Shown here in pieces: positions 25,720 through 34,795 of a DNA stretch of 48,764 nt. Numbering within the stretch: position 1 is the stretch's first letter; each line of letters begins with the position of its first letter. Below the pieces are notes generated by a model that saw only the letters and a list, made by a program, of their open reading frames with translations, made no database searches and was not told the origin of the DNA. The stretch spans positions 1 through 48,764 of the forward strand of contig CALVAJ010000014.1 of assembly GCA_944325505.1 (NCBI GenBank), read 5' to 3'. The stretch is from an uncultured Bacteroidales bacterium (GTDB lineage: Bacteria; Bacteroidota; Bacteroidia; Bacteroidales; UBA932). The translations under genes and the position numbers were made by a program.

Positions 25720-27117
25720 CTAATTTTCCGGATTGAATTCAGGTCCGGTCCAGTTTTCGGATTCGCTTTCCCTGCCCTGGACCCAGTCTTCGTACCGTGC
25801 CCGGATTTCTATCGCGGTGGCACCCGGCACTTCTGCATTGAGTTCTATCGTAAGGCGGTCGGGATTGTCGTTACGGTTTCCGAAGTCAGGAGCCGATGAC
25901 CAGCTGTATTCCCATACATACCAGCCTTCCGGATGGGCAAGAGACCACATTACATCGGTGCAGCTGCGGAGAGCCGCGATGAATTTTGACTTCGTGGACT
26001 CCGTATAGACATCATTTGTCGGCTGTTTCAGCATGTCGAGGAAGTAGCGGACGAAAATGCCCCTGAAAAGAAGGTTGTCTCCGCTGTTGCCCTCTCCGCT
26101 GAAAACCGGATAGTCCGAATCCATCTTCCTGTTTACCTGATAGGAAGCGAATGAAACGGCGTTCCGCAGATACTCGTCCTCTCCGGTCGCGTTGTAGAGG
26201 GCCAGGGCCGAAGCCATGAATGTACCCTGATTGTAAGAGAGGGCCACCTGGTCCGGAGTGCCGATCGTACCGTCGCTGTTGATGCCGAGGTTGTCATAGA
26301 CCTGTCCTGTGGATGTATCGCAGAGGTATGAGGTCATCCAGCTGTAGACTTCCTTGGCGAAGTTCAGGTAATATTCCGCCTGTGCCTCCCAGCCTTCCTT
26401 TGCCTCCCTGACCGTCAGCTGGTACAGCTTCATGGCAAGCAGACAGCCAGGGCCGTTCGAGCAGGACATCCTTGATGCCGGAGCATCTGTCTTCCATGCC
26501 ATGCCGCCGACACCCATATAGTTGTTCTTCGCCTCCTTGATATGGTTCCACATCTTCATCAGGGCATCATAGTAGTCCGTATCCCCGGTCAGTTCGTACA
26601 CACGGAGGCAGGCCAGTGCCATCCACTCCATATCATCGTAGAAGTTGTTCCAGAAATTGTCACCGCCGTAGCCGCAGGTCCTGTTCCACTCGTCGAACGC
26701 AGGCAGGAACGGTATCATGATGTCATTATAGATCTGAGCCTGCAGCTCAGGATCATCGGAATGCCTTAAATAATAATCCGTTACAATATCCAAGGCATGT
26801 CCCTGAGACCATCCTCCGCTGCCGTCGGCGCTTGACGGCTCTCCTGTCTGCGGTGTATTCGGTTTCTCCCACCAGATACTGCCGCCGAAAGTGTCCCGGC
26901 CGCCGGCATTTTCAAAGAAATATTTGATGTAGGTCTCTGTACTCAGGTCGGCCGCCTCGGTCCAGTCCACGTCCGAAACGTATTCGCCTGACGGATCGCC
27001 TCTGTAGATATCATCGATATCGCCGTTGTCGCAGGATACTGCAGCGGCTGCCGCAACAAAGGACCCTGCTGCAATAAAGAACGGGTGAAGTATCAAATCT
27101 TTTTTCATCTTATTCAT
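25720..27117 (-). CDS. GH76 endo-alpha-1,6-mannanase, lipoprotein
   Basis: GH76 enzymes cut the alpha-1,6-mannose backbone of fungal and related mannans. The protein begins with a lipoprotein signal (SFVAAAAAVSCDNGD), so it probably sits on the cell surface or in the periplasm. The catalytic pair is Asp161-Asp162 in NFYDDMEWMALACLR, the mark of this (alpha/alpha)6-barrel family. Other family blocks are GGWSQGHALDI, GVGGMAWKTDAP and VALSYNQGTFMASALALYNAT. At 465 residues it is of normal size. Its start overlaps the stop of the SusE-like gene (ATGA), suggesting translational coupling; an ATG nine bases further on (27108) is an alternative. Confidence 0.9.
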   Translation of the reverse strand: MNKMKKDLILHPFFIAAGSFVAAAAAVSCDNGDIDDIYRGDPSGEYVSDVDWTEAADLSTETYIKYFFENAGGRDTFGGSIWWEKPNTPQTGEPSSADGSGGWSQGHALDIVTDYYLRHSDDPELQAQIYNDIMIPFLPAFDEWNRTCGYGGDNFWNNFYDDMEWMALACLRVYELTGDTDYYDALMKMWNHIKEAKNNYMGVGGMAWKTDAPASRMSCSNGPGCLLAMKLYQLTVREAKEGWEAQAEYYLNFAKEVYSWMTSYLCDTSTGQVYDNLGINSDGTIGTPDQVALSYNQGTFMASALALYNATGEDEYLRNAVSFASYQVNRKMDSDYPVFSGEGNSGDNLLFRGIFVRYFLDMLKQPTNDVYTESTKSKFIAALRSCTDVMWSLAHPEGWYVWEYSWSSAPDFGNRNDNPDRLTIELNAEVPGATAIEIRARYEDWVQGRESESENWTGPEFNPEN

Positions 27118-28358
27118 TCATTTACAGTATTTTCTGTACCGGAGGCCGTCCACCTGTGGGTGTAGACTCCGAATTCCGCATTAAAATACAGGGTAACATC
27201 GGTCTTTACCGTTGCAAGCCACACTCCGTTCTGTTCGTCGCCCCACTGGAGCAGCTCATCGTTGTACCTGAAACTGTAGTCCCAGGAATCTGTCCCGAGG
27301 GCAAGCTGATAGAGGTTATAGTAGCTGTCGTCGGTAGTCAGGTTCGGGCTTCCCTCGTCCCGGCCTCTGTTGCCCCAGCGGTATTCCGTCCCGTCGATGA
27401 CCATCTTGAAACTGTGACGGGTCTCGCCCGAGCCTGCCCAGCTTTCCCTCTGTTTGCGGGCCGTGTAGTCCTTGATACCCCAACATCCTTTGCCGAGATA
27501 CTCGAAATCCTGTCTGTACGAACCGGAAACATTGAAAAGGAAGACATCGCCGATGGTCTCATACCTGACAGTCTGGTCACCCATGTTCACGGTAATACGG
27601 TAGATACCTGACTGAGGCACAGTAGTGGTGTTCTCTTCACCTTCATTTCTCTGGCGGAGCACTCCGTTTTCATTTACATAGTACCAGCATTTCGTGCCGG
27701 AGACTGTTGCCGTAAAGACGAACGGCTGATCTGCTTTCAGTCTGGTAAAGGTCTGGTAGATACCCTCGCCCTGACGCAGCATCTGCTGAGCCTGGGATTC
27801 GTCACCGTTATCTTCGGTCCCGATACCTGTAATATAGACAGGTTCGTTTTCTGCCGGAATATCATCGATTCCGTCCATCATGAATATCGAGAACCATCCT
27901 TCCACGCTGCTCATCGCTTCATCGAGGCCGCAGTAGGCACGGACTTTCCAGCGGAGGATACCTTCGGTGTTGCTGCGGAAACCGGCAAGCCTTCCGATGG
28001 TATTCAGCTGATAATGGGTGAGGGTCAGAGTGGTTTCAATACCGTTGTTGTCAGAAAAGGAGGTTTCCACAGGAGAGGAAAAGTCACCGTCTTCCGTATC
28101 TATCAGGACTTCATAACGGTAGACGGTATTTCCGTGCGGCTCTGTCGGAGTCCAGGAAAGAACGACATCCGTCAGAGAACCTTCAGAGAGAACTACCCGT
28201 TCTCCGCTTGCCATCGTATCAAGGGTGCGGACAGGATCGGGTGGTACAATAGGTTCATAGTCACCCTCGTCAAAGCCGGGATTGACCACATTTTCGCAGG
28301 ATACCGCCGCCAAAAGGCTAATGGACAGCATCGCTGCAGTCAGTCTGCTAAAATTCAT
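27114..28358 (-). CDS. SusE/SusF-like outer-membrane glycan-binding lipoprotein
   Basis: This 414-residue lipoprotein (signal MNFSRLTAAMLSISLLAAVSC) looks like a surface starch-binding-type accessory protein. An N-terminal SusE-like fibronectin fold (about 40-160: LSWTPTEPHGNTVYRYEVLID, then LRWKVRAYCGL) is followed by two or three beta-rich modules (VYITGIGTEDNG, then FLFNVSGSYRQDFEYLGKG, near 180-410). Such proteins help capture glycan beside SusC/SusD. It follows the first lipoprotein of the operon by 26 bases and overlaps the GH76 start by four bases. The target, probably mannan, is inferred from context. Confidence 0.78.
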   Translation of the reverse strand: MNFSRLTAAMLSISLLAAVSCENVVNPGFDEGDYEPIVPPDPVRTLDTMASGERVVLSEGSLTDVVLSWTPTEPHGNTVYRYEVLIDTEDGDFSSPVETSFSDNNGIETTLTLTHYQLNTIGRLAGFRSNTEGILRWKVRAYCGLDEAMSSVEGWFSIFMMDGIDDIPAENEPVYITGIGTEDNGDESQAQQMLRQGEGIYQTFTRLKADQPFVFTATVSGTKCWYYVNENGVLRQRNEGEENTTTVPQSGIYRITVNMGDQTVRYETIGDVFLFNVSGSYRQDFEYLGKGCWGIKDYTARKQRESWAGSGETRHSFKMVIDGTEYRWGNRGRDEGSPNLTTDDSYYNLYQLALGTDSWDYSFRYNDELLQWGDEQNGVWLATVKTDVTLYFNAEFGVYTHRWTASGTENTVNE

Positions 28359-28384
28359 CGTTTATAGTTTTTTCTAAGTATAAA

Positions 28385-30349
28385 TCAATATGAATGAGGA
28401 CATTCTACGGGTCTGTACTGTCCGTTGAACGGAGTTTGGGAGATAGATGAGGTATTGTTGTATACGATACCGTTGAGACCTTCTCCGACATATCCGTAGT
28501 TCGGGAACATGTCTAAGCCGACTGTCCCTTCCGAAGGTACCCAGTATCCTGCAAGACCTTCTTTCTCTGCAGCTTCTTCAGGGGTGTAATATGTGCACAT
28601 GTCAGCCTTGATCTGCTCTTCGGTCCTCGCGACTGTCCACATGCGGGCCTGGGCGATGGCACAGTAACCGAGCCTGTACTCGCTGTTTCCTGAGCGTCCT
28701 ATCATAAGGGCTTCATCTCCAGCTACTGAAGACAGTACGAGATACGGGTCCGGAGAAACATTGGCATAGTCTTCCGAAGCCGGGGTCAGCTCCTCGCGCA
28801 CTCCGTTGATATACATTTTGTAAGCCTCTTTTGTGCTGGACTGTGTGCCATCGAAGACGATGGCAATATGATACCATTGGGCATTCCCCTGACGGTCATT
28901 TCCCATCTTCTGCTGGCTTCTGAACCGAGGGTCGTTATAGGTGTCTCCGGAGAGATTGGCTGGATCCTTATGTATTTTTGTCGCTATTTCAAAGCGAAGA
29001 TCCGTGTCACCGTTGTTCTCACATCTCAAAAGGAATACTCCTTCAAGTCCTATGAAAGATTGGAGAGCCCTCGAATATGTCGGCCAGAAGACCATTTCGA
29101 AAGTCAGCTGCTGCTGATGGTCGAAGTCCGGATGGCTTTCTATGTATTCCCTGATACCCATCCTGAAACAATAGTCGGAACTGAGTTCCGCTGCCACCGG
29201 AGCGACTGTCACAGGGACATCAAGAGACTGTCCCGCCTCATCGGTAATGGTCAGTTCCGTGGTGCCGAACCATTTCGCTTTCACGACGAGGTTGTCATTT
29301 TTGTCTATTTCAGCCGACTCTATGTATTTGCTGTTTTCTTCAGTGAGCGGAGAAAGTGTGTATCCTCCGTTCCCGCGTGCGATGGCTACCGAAAGTGTGT
29401 TAGCAAACCCATTGACAGTCAGTGATGTAGGGTTGCCTTCCAGCTGCAGTTCATACGGGTTCACCGTCACCGCTATGGTCTCGGACGAGCCTTTCTGGTC
29501 TGTCACTATTACATTTACGTTCCCTCTTGACATCGGTTCTATTGTAATCATGTTGCCGGATACGGAGGCTTCCACGATGTCCGAAGTCTCGGTAGGTTCG
29601 CTATCACCGGTACTGTATTCTATTGCATAGTTCCCGTTGCCTTGTTCTATGGCGATATATTGGGCCTCCGCATCAGGAGCGGAGAATACCGCCTCGTTTT
29701 CGGCAAGCATCAGATCCACTATATTCACCCTTACAGGGAAAGCCACGGTTTTTCCTTCGCTGTCGGTCAATGTCAGCTGTACAGGTGTATCACCGGTTTC
29801 TAAAAGACCTGTCAGAGTGAATGTCTGTCCTGTTATCTCGCCGATTTCCACGAAGTCTCCGGCACCTTCAGTTGCCGAAATCCCATATCCTCCGTTTCCA
29901 GTCAGGATTTTCACGGTACGGGTCTCGCCTATGAACAGATCGATGCCCTCTTCTGACGGTACATCTACAGTCAGATCCCAGAGCCTGGCCACAAGGACTT
30001 CTACTCTGGCGACTTTCTTCCTCCCGTCGAGGACGAGAACCGTAGTCTTCAGGATGTCATCTTCGCCAAGCTGGCTGTTTTCCACCGCATGAATGGTCAC
30101 GGCGGTACCGTTTACTGTTGCCGTAACCACACTTTCATCGAAAGATCTCACGGAATAGTCTCCGTTTCCGGAAGTGATGTTCACTGTGATGTCATGTCCC
30201 TGGACCAATGTAACCGAATCGTTGTCCAGAACAAGACTTGCCGCTTCCCCGGTATTTTCAACGCCGGTTTCTTCCGTACACGATGTCAGTGTCATGGACA
30301 TTGGAAGAAACATAGCCTGGGTAAGCAGCAGGAGTAGTTTCTTTTTCAT
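28385..30349 (-). CDS. Surface lipoprotein with four GNGxY Ig-like repeats and a LamG-type domain
   Basis: This is the first gene of the susCD operon and a likely surface glycan-binding protein. It has a lipoprotein signal (MTLTSCTEETG). Four Ig-like repeats follow, each with the same turn: SGNGDYSV, TGNGGYGI, QGNGNYAI and RGNGGYTL. These span about 40-410. The C-terminal LamG-like fold (about 415-600) has LTFEMVFWP, WYHIAIVFDGT, YKMYINGVREEL and QARMWTVARTEEQI. The protein of 654 residues is a longer paralogue of the last gene in the operon (18916-20484). The repeats would hold the binding domain away from the membrane. Ligand unknown; mannan is inferred. Confidence 0.8.
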   Translation of the reverse strand: MKKKLLLLLTQAMFLPMSMTLTSCTEETGVENTGEAASLVLDNDSVTLVQGHDITVNITSGNGDYSVRSFDESVVTATVNGTAVTIHAVENSQLGEDDILKTTVLVLDGRKKVARVEVLVARLWDLTVDVPSEEGIDLFIGETRTVKILTGNGGYGISATEGAGDFVEIGEITGQTFTLTGLLETGDTPVQLTLTDSEGKTVAFPVRVNIVDLMLAENEAVFSAPDAEAQYIAIEQGNGNYAIEYSTGDSEPTETSDIVEASVSGNMITIEPMSRGNVNVIVTDQKGSSETIAVTVNPYELQLEGNPTSLTVNGFANTLSVAIARGNGGYTLSPLTEENSKYIESAEIDKNDNLVVKAKWFGTTELTITDEAGQSLDVPVTVAPVAAELSSDYCFRMGIREYIESHPDFDHQQQLTFEMVFWPTYSRALQSFIGLEGVFLLRCENNGDTDLRFEIATKIHKDPANLSGDTYNDPRFRSQQKMGNDRQGNAQWYHIAIVFDGTQSSTKEAYKMYINGVREELTPASEDYANVSPDPYLVLSSVAGDEALMIGRSGNSEYRLGYCAIAQARMWTVARTEEQIKADMCTYYTPEEAAEKEGLAGYWVPSEGTVGLDMFPNYGYVGEGLNGIVYNNTSSISQTPFNGQYRPVECPHSY

Positions 30350-30409
30350 TTAAAAGATAATTTAGTGTTACGTTAAAATGATTTTTCAGAAGGTTCAGTT
30401 CTGACGGCC

Positions 30410-30417
30410 CAAAAGTA
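30410..30417 (-). promoter_or_regulatory. Candidate -7 promoter element of the susCD operon
   Basis: TACTTTTG on the minus strand lies about 60 bases upstream of the first gene of the operon (start 30349). No good -33 TTG is found upstream of it. This is common for promoters that need an activator, which would fit control by the AraC-type regulator encoded just upstream. The gap 30350-30489 holds nothing else I recognise. Confidence 0.4.
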
Positions 30418-30489
30418 GAGAGTTTGAAAATACGTTTTACTCCGGTCCAGGTCCGTGTTTTTCGATTGGCACAGAATTAAACTATATTA

Positions 30490-33400
30490 TCACATATCTT
30501 TACTTTTTCCTTTGGCTGATTTGTGCATGCTGTCGAGGTATGCGGTACGGTATTCCTTTGGCGTGCAGCCGTACTTTTCCTTGAAGGCCTTGAAGAAGGT
30601 GACCTTGTTGGTGAAGCCGGAGGCGAAAACGATCTCATCGATGGTCTTCTGTGTGGTCTGCAACATGTTTTTCGCGACATGCAGACGGCTCGAACGTATC
30701 AGTCCGGTCAGGTTCTCCCCGCCCATGGCTTCCATTTTACGGTACAGGCTTCTCGTACTGATGGCAAGGGCATCAGCGATGAAATGCGGCGACAGGTTCT
30801 TGTCCGTGATATTGTCATTTATGATTTTCAGCACTTTCTGGAGGAATTTTCTGGATTCCTTGTGGGTGAGTTTGCCTTCTGTCTTTTCGTACGAGCTGAT
30901 AGGGGAGCTGAAATAGTCTTTCAGGTCTTCCTTGCGCCGGATCAGCTGCCGGACGGAAGCTTTCAGGAAGTCCGCGCTGAACGGCTTGGTGACATATAGC
31001 TGGGCCCCTGCAGACAAGGCTTCTATCTGCTGTTCGGTTTCATATTTCCCTGATATGATAATCACAGGAATATGCGCTGTTTCTTTCGAGGATTTGACAG
31101 TATTGATCACTCCTATTCCGCCTGTCACCGGTATGTCAGAGTCACAGATGATTACGCTCGGGTAGATTTCGCCGAGCAGCTGCTCCAGACCCGAAGTGTC
31201 CTGCAGTGTCATGACATTGAATTCCTTAGAGAAAATGCCGCCGATGAACCAGAGCATTTCCACTTCATCGTCCATCACCAGTACGGTAGGGCGCATCTCG
31301 TCGAATTCATAATGAGGCAGCGATACCGGACTTGAATCCATTGCAGGGATGTATCCGGTATCAGTCCAGACTGCGGGCTTTATCACATGCTCCGTGTCTA
31401 TATGGGGAAGTGACATGGTAAAGTTTACTGTTCCGGTCGTGGATTTCCCTGCTTCAAGCCTTCCTCCGAGAAGCTGTACCATGGACCTCGCTATCGACAT
31501 ACCCAGACCGGAGCGGTTGAACGCGGTCCCGGATGTATTCCCGATACTGTCAAGAGCCGTGTATCTGTTGAAAAGGCCGTCCAGTTCCTCTTCACGTATG
31601 TCACATGCCGTACAGGAGAGAGTCAGTACCAGTTCTCCGCGCTCTGTCAAAGATATTCCGAGACTTACTCTCTGCTTAGGCAGAGTGTGCCGGAACGCAT
31701 ATGTCGTCAGGTTGATGAGCACTACATTTATAAATGCCTTGTCCGAATTGATTTCGATTTTGTCTGGTACTGTACAGTCGAAAGCGATTCCCCTGCTTTT
31801 GGCCGCTTCTCCGAATGCCGGGGACATATCCTTGATCAGAGCGGAAACATCCACCTTTTCTATACGCGGAGTCCTGTGCCCTGTCTCTATATGCCTGAAT
31901 TCCACCAGTTCGTGTATCAGGTTGTCAAGGCGGCTGGCATTGGTCTGAATCATTTTCGCATACCCGGATACATCCGGCGTCAGGCTCCTGTCTGAGAGAA
32001 TCTGGCCGCAAGAACCGTATATCAGCGTCAGAGGTGTACTGAATTCACTTGCGACATCAGTGAAGAAACGCAGTTTTGACTCGAAAATTTCTTCCTTGTG
32101 CCTGGCTTCCAGCTCATCGAGCATCTTCTGCTTGCGTGCCTTGTGTCTCTGGACTTCCGTCCTGATGACGAGCGCCGCGACCGCGGAAATGCACATGACA
32201 TAGAGAATATATGCCCACCAGGACGTATACCACGGTCCGGCAATGTGTATTTTCATGGAATAGACATCGCTGTCCAGATCGAATACACTGTTGTGGTACT
32301 TCACCTGAAGCGTGTATTCCCCGGGAGCAATGCCGGTAAACGGTATCTCATGCTTGTGTCCGTTGTTTATCCATTGCTCACCGGATTCTTTAAGTCTGTA
32401 ATAATAGGTACAGTTGTTTCCGTTGATGTAGTCTACGGCAGTAAAGGATACGGAAAAGAAATTCTGGCCGTGGTCAAGATCCAGGACCTGTGCGTAATCT
32501 TTTCCTGAACTTTTCCGGGACAGGTGCTCTGACAGGACCGCTTTTTCACCGAGGATGGACAACCCGTCAAAATATACGGGCGGCATATAAGGATGCTCCT
32601 GCCTGCCGTCAGCCGAGACCGATGCGAAACCGTTTATCCCACCGAAATAAAGGGTTCCGTCGGTTCTGTCGTAAAATGCCGCACCGTCACTGAATTCGAC
32701 CACATCGAGTCCGTCATTGAAACCATAGGTCCTGAAAGAATCATCCCGCGAGTTGAAATTCACCAGGCCGAGGTTCGTGCTAAGCCAGAAATCATCGGGA
32801 CCGGATTTCAGAATGGCATGAACGGTACTGTTCGGGAAGCCGTTCCGGGTATTGAACAGAGTGTATTCAGTGTCGCTGTCATACCTGACAAGCCCGTAGC
32901 TCGTACCCTGAAGCCAGCGCCCGGAACTGTCCCGGCTGATATCGAGGATACTGTTCAGTGTCACATTGTCGAATTTTATATCTGACAGCGGTTCTATCCC
33001 GTCGGAAGAAGGGTTGTAGCGGAATGCTCCATAGCCTTTGTTTGCAAAAAGCACCAGACTGTCGCTTTCTGCGTAAATGCTGAAAAAATAGTTGGAGCCC
33101 ATATCACCGTTGTTTATGACGTACCGTTTCGCTCCTGTAAGTACAGGCGCATCGTCCGGTCCGGAGATTTTGGCTCGCACTACTCCCATGCCGACGCTTG
33201 CCAGCCAGATTTCCCCGTCCGAAGTCTCGTAGACATCGTGTATGTATTTGAAATCCACGCCGTCCACCTGCACCGGGACCCGGACGATTTTCCTGTCGCG
33301 GTAGGACCAGCAGCACAGCCCTTCTTCTTCTCCTATCCAGAGAATCGGCCGCGAACTCTCTGCGAAACAATATACAGCATTGCTTCGCAGTCCGGATGCG

Positions 33401-34554
33401 GATGCCGTCAGCGTTTCTTTCGAAGATTTCGCCGGATTTTTTTCCGGACTGTAGTCGAATATCTTGAAAATGCCGTTCCCCTTCGTTGCTATCCACATGG
33501 TCCTGTCGTCATCTATATGAACCGCCCTTACAGGTCTCTGTATATTGTCTTCATATCTGCTCAGTTCGACAGACCGTATCGAATACAAGGGTTCCGAATA
33601 TATGTAGACACCCTGTCCGTCAGTCCCTATCCATACTATATCCTGGAAAAGGTCCTTTTTCAGGCAGAATACTCCGCTGTTTATCGGCAATGGGGAGATT
33701 TCATATCTGTTCCCGGCTTTTTCCACCATGAGGAGTCCGTCCATGAGAAATCCGACAAAGAAACTGTCGTGATGTCTGACAATGGAAGATATCTTTCCGC
33801 GCCTGTCCATCTCGTCTCCGAGCCATGCGATCCTCTCAGTTTCTCCCGTACTTATTTCATAGGAATACAGATATTTGTCTTCATCTATATATGATATGTA
33901 TTCTCCGTCGCTGTAGCAGTTGACCAATGGAGAATTATGTGACATCAGGCTTTCCTGAGGCAGAAGTGTGATCCCGTTCTCTGACTGAAGTATCCTGAAA
34001 CACTTGCTGTAACCCTGCATCACCACCCACATCATGTTGTCCTTGTCTACGAAGAAGCACAGCACATCCGATATCGGGATGCCTGTGAGGGTGATTTTCA
34101 CAAATATGCCTTTGATCTCATCGTAATGGTATACGCTGTTGCTGTCGTTTAGTACGAAAAAATTTCCGTTCCGGTCGCTTGCCATAAAGAAAAGTTTCTG
34201 GAACTGGTTGAAATGCGTGATGGAGCCGGTATCGAAATCGAATCTGTTCAGTCCGTAATAGGTCTGGATCCAGCATATCCTGTCAGAGGAATTTACTATA
34301 TTGTCAATAAGGTTTCCGGACAGGTAATCCGGACCTTCTGAAATCCGGTACTCCATTATTTGCTGCCCGTCATAGACATTGAGTCCGTCGCAGGTCCCTA
34401 TCCACATAAGACCACGGCTGTCCTGACACATCGAAGTAATGGAACTGTTGGTCATGTATTCCTTGTCGGAAATCTGTTTGAGGTTATAAGAATAAAGATT
34501 GAAAATCAGCGGGTTAAGCGTAATCAAAAGCGCCAGGATACAAAGCCTTTTCAT
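30490..34554 (-). CDS. Hybrid two-component regulator with degenerate kinase core
   Basis: Regulators of this type sense glycan fragments in the periplasm and activate the neighbouring locus. Order: N-terminal signal/anchor (1-22); two seven-bladed Reg_prop-type propellers (about 25-660, repeats such as DSRGLMWIGT and DGEIWLASVGMG); Y_Y_Y domain (about 700-770); membrane segment (about 775-800); dimerisation/phosphoacceptor region (about 825-890); ATPase-like domain (about 930-1050); receiver (about 1090-1205); AraC DNA-binding domain (about 1240-1354). The phosphoacceptor block reads FFTDVASEFSTPLTLI, with Ser836 where these kinases have histidine. The N-box reads INLTTYAFRHT and the D-x-G-x-G box is lost (CTACDIREEEL), though a GLG remains. 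The receiver retains MDDE, Asp1138 (CDSDIP) and Lys1190 (TKPF). It lies between, and probably controls, the susCD operon and the GH92/GH130 genes. Signalling without its own kinase activity is an inference. Confidence 0.9.
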   Translation of the reverse strand: MKRLCILALLITLNPLIFNLYSYNLKQISDKEYMTNSSITSMCQDSRGLMWIGTCDGLNVYDGQQIMEYRISEGPDYLSGNLIDNIVNSSDRICWIQTYYGLNRFDFDTGSITHFNQFQKLFFMASDRNGNFFVLNDSNSVYHYDEIKGIFVKITLTGIPISDVLCFFVDKDNMMWVVMQGYSKCFRILQSENGITLLPQESLMSHNSPLVNCYSDGEYISYIDEDKYLYSYEISTGETERIAWLGDEMDRRGKISSIVRHHDSFFVGFLMDGLLMVEKAGNRYEISPLPINSGVFCLKKDLFQDIVWIGTDGQGVYIYSEPLYSIRSVELSRYEDNIQRPVRAVHIDDDRTMWIATKGNGIFKIFDYSPEKNPAKSSKETLTASASGLRSNAVYCFAESSRPILWIGEEEGLCCWSYRDRKIVRVPVQVDGVDFKYIHDVYETSDGEIWLASVGMGVVRAKISGPDDAPVLTGAKRYVINNGDMGSNYFFSIYAESDSLVLFANKGYGAFRYNPSSDGIEPLSDIKFDNVTLNSILDISRDSSGRWLQGTSYGLVRYDSDTEYTLFNTRNGFPNSTVHAILKSGPDDFWLSTNLGLVNFNSRDDSFRTYGFNDGLDVVEFSDGAAFYDRTDGTLYFGGINGFASVSADGRQEHPYMPPVYFDGLSILGEKAVLSEHLSRKSSGKDYAQVLDLDHGQNFFSVSFTAVDYINGNNCTYYYRLKESGEQWINNGHKHEIPFTGIAPGEYTLQVKYHNSVFDLDSDVYSMKIHIAGPWYTSWWAYILYVMCISAVAALVIRTEVQRHKARKQKMLDELEARHKEEIFESKLRFFTDVASEFSTPLTLIYGSCGQILSDRSLTPDVSGYAKMIQTNASRLDNLIHELVEFRHIETGHRTPRIEKVDVSALIKDMSPAFGEAAKSRGIAFDCTVPDKIEINSDKAFINVVLINLTTYAFRHTLPKQRVSLGISLTERGELVLTLSCTACDIREEELDGLFNRYTALDSIGNTSGTAFNRSGLGMSIARSMVQLLGGRLEAGKSTTGTVNFTMSLPHIDTEHVIKPAVWTDTGYIPAMDSSPVSLPHYEFDEMRPTVLVMDDEVEMLWFIGGIFSKEFNVMTLQDTSGLEQLLGEIYPSVIICDSDIPVTGGIGVINTVKSSKETAHIPVIIISGKYETEQQIEALSAGAQLYVTKPFSADFLKASVRQLIRRKEDLKDYFSSPISSYEKTEGKLTHKESRKFLQKVLKIINDNITDKNLSPHFIADALAISTRSLYRKMEAMGGENLTGLIRSSRLHVAKNMLQTTQKTIDEIVFASGFTNKVTFFKAFKEKYGCTPKEYRTAYLDSMHKSAKGKSKDM

Positions 34555-34585
34555 ACCATTCTGAAATATGTGGTGATATCTTCTG

Positions 34586-34603
34586 CAAAGTTACCCAAAT
34601 TTA
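34586..34603 (-). promoter_or_regulatory. Candidate promoter of the hybrid regulator gene
   Basis: Two overlapping -7-like elements read on the minus strand, TAACTTTG (34593-34586) and TAAATTTG (34603-34596), lie 30-50 bases upstream of the start codon at 34554. Neither has a clear -33 TTG at the expected distance. Confidence 0.35.
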
Positions 34604-34719
34604 TATTCTGTGATTTGGAGAGGCCAGGATTGTTGTTAATCTCCGCGCCATTGTAGTATAATATCGCGCCAACGGACCCGGCGGTCGGACGGAGCCTGAA
34701 GAACAGTCCGTTTTCATTA

Positions 34720-34727
34720 TATATTTG
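34720..34727 (+). promoter_or_regulatory. Candidate -7 promoter element of the GH92/GH130 operon
   Basis: TATATTTG at 34720-34727 fits the -7 consensus and lies about 70 bases before the first GH92 start. The -33 position has no TTG, again compatible with activator dependence. The gap between the regulator and GH92 (34555-34795) holds nothing else that I recognise. Confidence 0.4.
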
Positions 34728-34795
34728 CCGCAAGGTTCAGTTAAGACAGCAATATTGTATCATTAAGGATTAATTTTTATGATTATTGGAATGAA

